NCBI GenBank assembly: GCA_022539475.1
Contig: VCMS01000136.1
Location: 91,028-155,027 of the forward strand
Length of the DNA stretch: 64,000 bases
Direction of reading: 5' to 3'
DNA from: Gracilaria domingensis
Taxonomy: Eukaryota; Rhodophyta; Florideophyceae; Gracilariales; Gracilariaceae
Shown here piece by piece: positions 61,042 through 64,000 of this stretch (the first letter of the stretch is position 1; each line of letters begins with the position of its first letter). The translations under genes and the position numbers were made by a program. The notes under the pieces were generated by a model. The model was not told the origin of the DNA and did not search any database. It saw only the letters and a program-made list of their open reading frames with translations.

Positions 61042-61944
61042 ATGAACTCCCAGTCCGACATGCCTTCGACTCCGCCTCCGAGTCCCAGATACTCTGACGT
61101 CCCTCAGGCCTCATCTCCCGCCCGAAGGACTCGGGCCGTTATTGTTGGAAGGGGGCGTATAGGTACCATGCTGGCGAACGAAGAAGATACGGTCATTTCC
61201 GCACACGAATTCTGCAGCATGGCTGCTACCTCTCATCTTTCTGATGTACCGATACTAGTTTGTGGAAGAACGAACACCCTGGAGACCGTAATTCAGGCTT
61301 GCCCTTATTCGCTCAGAGAGAATCTCGTTTTCTTCCAGAATGGAGACATCATACCATTGCTTTCGAAGCTCGGTGTGGACAAATGTTCAAAAGTTGTCCT
61401 ATACGTTGGTGTCCCCTCAAGAAACGCAGCTCCGCAGGATGGTGTCACTCCTCAAAGTCCGGATGGTCTCACTGTCGCAACAGGAAAGTGGGCCTCCAAC
61501 GTTGCAGACAGGTTTAGGTCTATGGGTCTCACTTGCGGGGTTGTCGACGAAGACACATTTCTCGTAAGCTATTATGAGAAGCTCGTGTGGCTATCAGCGT
61601 TCAACATCGTCGGGGCCTCAAGAGGTCTCATTCCTATGGACGTAGTCGCTACGGAGTGCAGTACGGTTGTGCTCACAATAATGAAAGAGCTGTTGAAGAT
61701 AGTTTCGCTTAAGACAGGTACTACTTTCAACCTGGAAGAGACCGTTGGGCGACTTCTTGCATATGGGAAAACTCTCATTGGCTTCCCTACTTCTTTCTCC
61801 GACTTTCAGTTTAGGAACGCGTACTTCTACGACTTTTCCCGCCAAGAAAGAAACATTGTAGGCGGTGACCCCGCTCCTTTTCATACAAACTACGTCAACG
61901 TTGTTAAGGAAAAGTTATCCCCCTCCCCATTCCCCCAGCTTTGA
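61042..61944 (+). CDS. Ketopantoate reductase-like protein
   Basis: The start at ATG 61042 (MNSQSDMPSTPPPSPRYSDV) gives 300 residues; the frame is open further upstream, but that part looks like leader. After a Ser/Pro-rich N terminus comes a Rossmann nucleotide-binding motif (AVIVGRGRIGTML) and VCGRTNTLETVI at the end of the second strand. The C-terminal helical domain has YYEKLVWLSAFNIVGASRGL. This resembles the Lys...Asn active-site helix of the PanE/ApbA family, although the first of the two usual Asn is replaced. Ketopantoate reductase makes pantoate for coenzyme A using NADPH. Residue changes mean the substrate may differ. It is a single exon, with no neighbours of related function. Confidence 0.65.
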   Translation: MNSQSDMPSTPPPSPRYSDVPQASSPARRTRAVIVGRGRIGTMLANEEDTVISAHEFCSMAATSHLSDVPILVCGRTNTLETVIQACPYSLRENLVFFQNGDIIPLLSKLGVDKCSKVVLYVGVPSRNAAPQDGVTPQSPDGLTVATGKWASNVADRFRSMGLTCGVVDEDTFLVSYYEKLVWLSAFNIVGASRGLIPMDVVATECSTVVLTIMKELLKIVSLKTGTTFNLEETVGRLLAYGKTLIGFPTSFSDFQFRNAYFYDFSRQERNIVGGDPAPFHTNYVNVVKEKLSPSPFPQL

Positions 61945-62571
61945 GGTTAGAACACATGACTTTTCGGTGTTGTAAACCTTTTAGAGATAGTTAAACATAA
62001 AAGTTACTTTATCGAAATGACCTGTTCCTATTACATCACTTATATTGTTCGTCCTTCTGTGGTTCAAATATGCCCCTTTAAATCCTACATCCCTTATCAC
62101 TAATACTTCGCTAAGACTTTGCTAGATAGAAAATGGTCATTCCATATCATTAAAGTGCACGATACTAGTAACGAAACAAGTACAAAAATTGTGATATTTC
62201 TGAAGAACTAAGCCTTTGCAATACTTGGGGCACCCGTATAAAGTAAGGTAAACCTTTTATGGGTTTCAACCCATAATGGAGGTTGTTTTACTCTTCTTGA
62301 TTTCTAAGCTCATGTTAAAGATATTTACAGTTTTCTTTACCCACTTCAACCCGTACATATAATTTATGACTAAATCATCCTTTCTTTACTTCAAATCGAT
62401 GCAAAAACTTCTCCTCCTAGTAACGTTTTAAAACAGTACTACAATACCCGTATATGGTCGTTCTTAGACTCTTTGTATACTACGAAACACCTTGTGAACA
62501 TCAATCACATCCTTCTCATTCGTATACCCATACCCATTTGCAAAACGAACCCTTTCGAAAGCTTTCAAAAC
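61945..62571. other. Intergenic between reductase-like and HAD genes
   Basis: The sequence is AT-rich and non-coding. It holds the 3' end of the reductase-like gene and the promoter of the HAD gene; no clear TATA box or repeat was identified. Confidence 0.5.
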
Positions 62572-63444
62572 ATGTATAACTCAGAAGTTAGAGCCCAAGA
62601 AGTAACTCCTCAGCAGCTGGCTAACGAAATATTCGAAAATGGCTACGCCGTGATTAGTGATGTTGACGGTACTCTGAAAAGAGCTGGGGAGAACATTCCT
62701 GCCGAAACAGTCAAATGCATGAAGTACATCAACGCACGCGTTGGTTTCGGAATTGCTACTGGGCGAGATATAGAGGATGCCGAGAGTTTCATGGAGCACC
62801 TGGGTGGCTACACTTTTGGCATCTCTGGAAACCAAGGCGCACGGGTGAGATTATCCAATGGTACCGAAATTGATCAGGACCTTGACAGGGAAGGTTACGA
62901 AAGATGTGCAGCCGAACTTGAGAGACTTGCACTCTCCTTAAATGAATCGCACGGACTTCACGAAAAGCGTCAACAAGCAGTGGTGAGCACTAGAAAAGAC
63001 AGTGGACTCCCTAACTTCACGTACAATGGACTGTCGAAGTGGAAAACAGAAGTTAACTCCGGTATTTCAAAAGTGTTGACATCCTTTCCGAACCTGGTTG
63101 CGTACCCTCAAGATGAAAACTGTGACATAGGGGACATTCGTTTCACGAAAAATAGTGGGGCGCTAGCCTTGGTTGAAAACGACCCCCAGTTCGACACACA
63201 TTTAATCGTTGCTTTCGGGAATGCTTCCAATGATGGTCCTCTATATGAAATGGCAACCCTCGCAGTTCATGTGAAGGGAGACGACCCTCCACCAGCGGTA
63301 ACATATCTTGTTGATGGGGTGGAGGACGTGCATGAGACCATCAGAAGGGTGGCAGAACTGTACGGGTACAGAAAATGCAAGTGTCAATGGTTTAGAAATG
63401 CTCTTGGAATTTGTTTCCAGTGCTACGATGCCTGTAATACTTAG
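62572..63444 (+). CDS. HAD-superfamily phosphatase, trehalose/sucrose-phosphatase-like
   Basis: ATG 62572 (MYNSEVRAQEVTPQQLANEI) gives 290 residues; 33 upstream codons are open but hydrophobic and irregular. HAD motif I is VISDVDGTLK, with nucleophile Asp 30 and Asp 32. Motif II follows in GFGIATGRDIEDAE. The cap domain carries LPNFTYNGLSKWKTEVNSGI, and motif IV is VAFGNASNDGPLYEM. The layout is that of type IIB caps (sugar-phosphate phosphatases such as trehalose- and sucrose-phosphatase). The exact substrate cannot be told. The neighbouring gene at 63497 is a close paralogue in opposite orientation, stop to stop 52 bases apart. Confidence 0.75.
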   Translation: MYNSEVRAQEVTPQQLANEIFENGYAVISDVDGTLKRAGENIPAETVKCMKYINARVGFGIATGRDIEDAESFMEHLGGYTFGISGNQGARVRLSNGTEIDQDLDREGYERCAAELERLALSLNESHGLHEKRQQAVVSTRKDSGLPNFTYNGLSKWKTEVNSGISKVLTSFPNLVAYPQDENCDIGDIRFTKNSGALALVENDPQFDTHLIVAFGNASNDGPLYEMATLAVHVKGDDPPPAVTYLVDGVEDVHETIRRVAELYGYRKCKCQWFRNALGICFQCYDACNT

Positions 63445-63496
63445 CTATGATATGAGATCTCAGTAATAAAAGTGTCGTATATATCTCAATACCCTT

Positions 63497-64000
63497 CTAT
63501 GATTCATGGTGGTTTTTATCGTGCTGCTTTTCCTCGTAGCCGTACAACAGAGCCACCAACATAATTGTCGAATGTACATCCTCCACGCTTTCGAACAGGT
63601 TGTGTACTCCACGCGGGATACAATCTTCTTTGACGTGAACGCCGTACACGCCTACCTCATGCAAAGGCCCGTCGCTCAAAGCACTTCCGAACGTCACGAC
63701 GTCATCCGTATCAATAAATCTCGGTTCATTATCCACAAGATTTTCTCCTCCGCTTCCTTTTGTGTATCGCTTGTCCACAATTTCGCAACTTTTATCGCCG
63801 GGATAGATAACAAACGCATCCATCTTCTGCAACAGGTCCCCAATAGCAGAATCCACTTCTTCTTTCCACTGCCACAGTTTGTTGTACACGAAATTGGGAA
63901 GGCCACTATCACTTCTGGTCTCCACGAACCCCTTGTCATCATCATTCACAATACCATGCCTCCTATTCAAATCCCTTGCCAGGAACAGTAGTCCGTCAAC
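63497..64000 (-). CDS. HAD-superfamily phosphatase paralogue, N terminus beyond window
   Basis: The minus-strand frame is open to the right edge and encodes the C-terminal 167 residues of a paralogue of the 62572 gene. Shared blocks are SDSGLPNFVYNKLWQWKEEV, TFGSALSDGPLHEVGVYGVH and ESVEDVHSTI, in the same order. The acidic motif IV Asp (SDGPL) is conserved. HAD motif I lies outside the window. No stop or frameshift interrupts it, so it is likely functional. The two genes converge. Confidence 0.8.
   Translation of the reverse strand, partial: VDGLLFLARDLNRRHGIVNDDDKGFVETRSDSGLPNFVYNKLWQWKEEVDSAIGDLLQKMDAFVIYPGDKSCEIVDKRYTKGSGGENLVDNEPRFIDTDDVVTFGSALSDGPLHEVGVYGVHVKEDCIPRGVHNLFESVEDVHSTIMLVALLYGYEEKQHDKNHHES

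Overview
The window is eukaryotic nuclear DNA and is mostly a graveyard of nested retrotransposons. It holds Ty1/copia, Ty3/gypsy chromovirus and DIRS-type (tyrosine-recombinase) elements plus a Tc1/mariner relic, with a few intron-less genes around 25.9-29.1 kb and 58.8-64 kb. No bacterial operon signals, CRISPR arrays, rRNA or tRNA genes were seen. Single-exon genes in islands between LTR-element clusters would fit a compact, intron-poor alga such as a florideophyte red alga. That assignment is inference only and is not proven by any marker in the window.

Layout. 1-0.98 kb: broken gag-like frame, minus strand, cut by the window edge. 2.70-17.92 kb: one degraded gypsy chromovirus on the minus strand (gypsy-A). 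It is bounded by LTRs and a 5-bp target duplication (CCAGA) and has been opened three times: by a 4.8-kb sequence of unknown type in its chromodomain (about 3.1-7.9 kb), by a complete copia element in its reverse transcriptase (copia-1, 10.23-14.85 kb, duplication CGTAG), and by a 227-bp insertion (15.46-15.69 kb). 18.23-24.24 kb: a decayed plus-strand LTR element (element D), interrupted by a DIRS-like element with three intact reading frames. 25.9-29.1 kb: two divergently transcribed paralogous genes for small secreted Cys-containing proteins. 30.19-38.39 kb: copia-2, inserted in a solo LTR of the copia-3 family and carrying an antisense open frame between pol and its 3' LTR. 38.65-39.74 kb: Tc1/mariner transposase relic. 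40.1-44.54 kb: copia-3. 46.2-46.5 kb: GC-rich 32-bp tandem repeat. 46.95-50.46 kb: truncated chromovirus gypsy-B. 50.5-52.2 kb: plus-strand gag-like debris. 52.6-58.4 kb: chromovirus gypsy-C with a chromodomain and a palindrome-rich insertion. 58.8-64 kb: host-like genes (a coiled-coil protein, a ribulose-phosphate 3-epimerase fragment, a ketopantoate-reductase-like protein, and two tail-to-tail HAD phosphatases).

The most interesting signals are in the copia elements. In all three, the sequence directly abutting the 5' LTR is complementary to the anticodon arm of eukaryotic initiator tRNA-Met, not to its 3' end. This is the half-tRNA primer arrangement known from Drosophila copia. Because the primer site pairs with the CAU anticodon, it contains an ATG, and in copia-2 and copia-3 that ATG is in frame with gag. 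Other signals worth following are the antisense frame of copia-2, the intact DIRS element, the unexplained 4.8-kb insertion in gypsy-A, and the GC-divergent pair of secreted paralogues.
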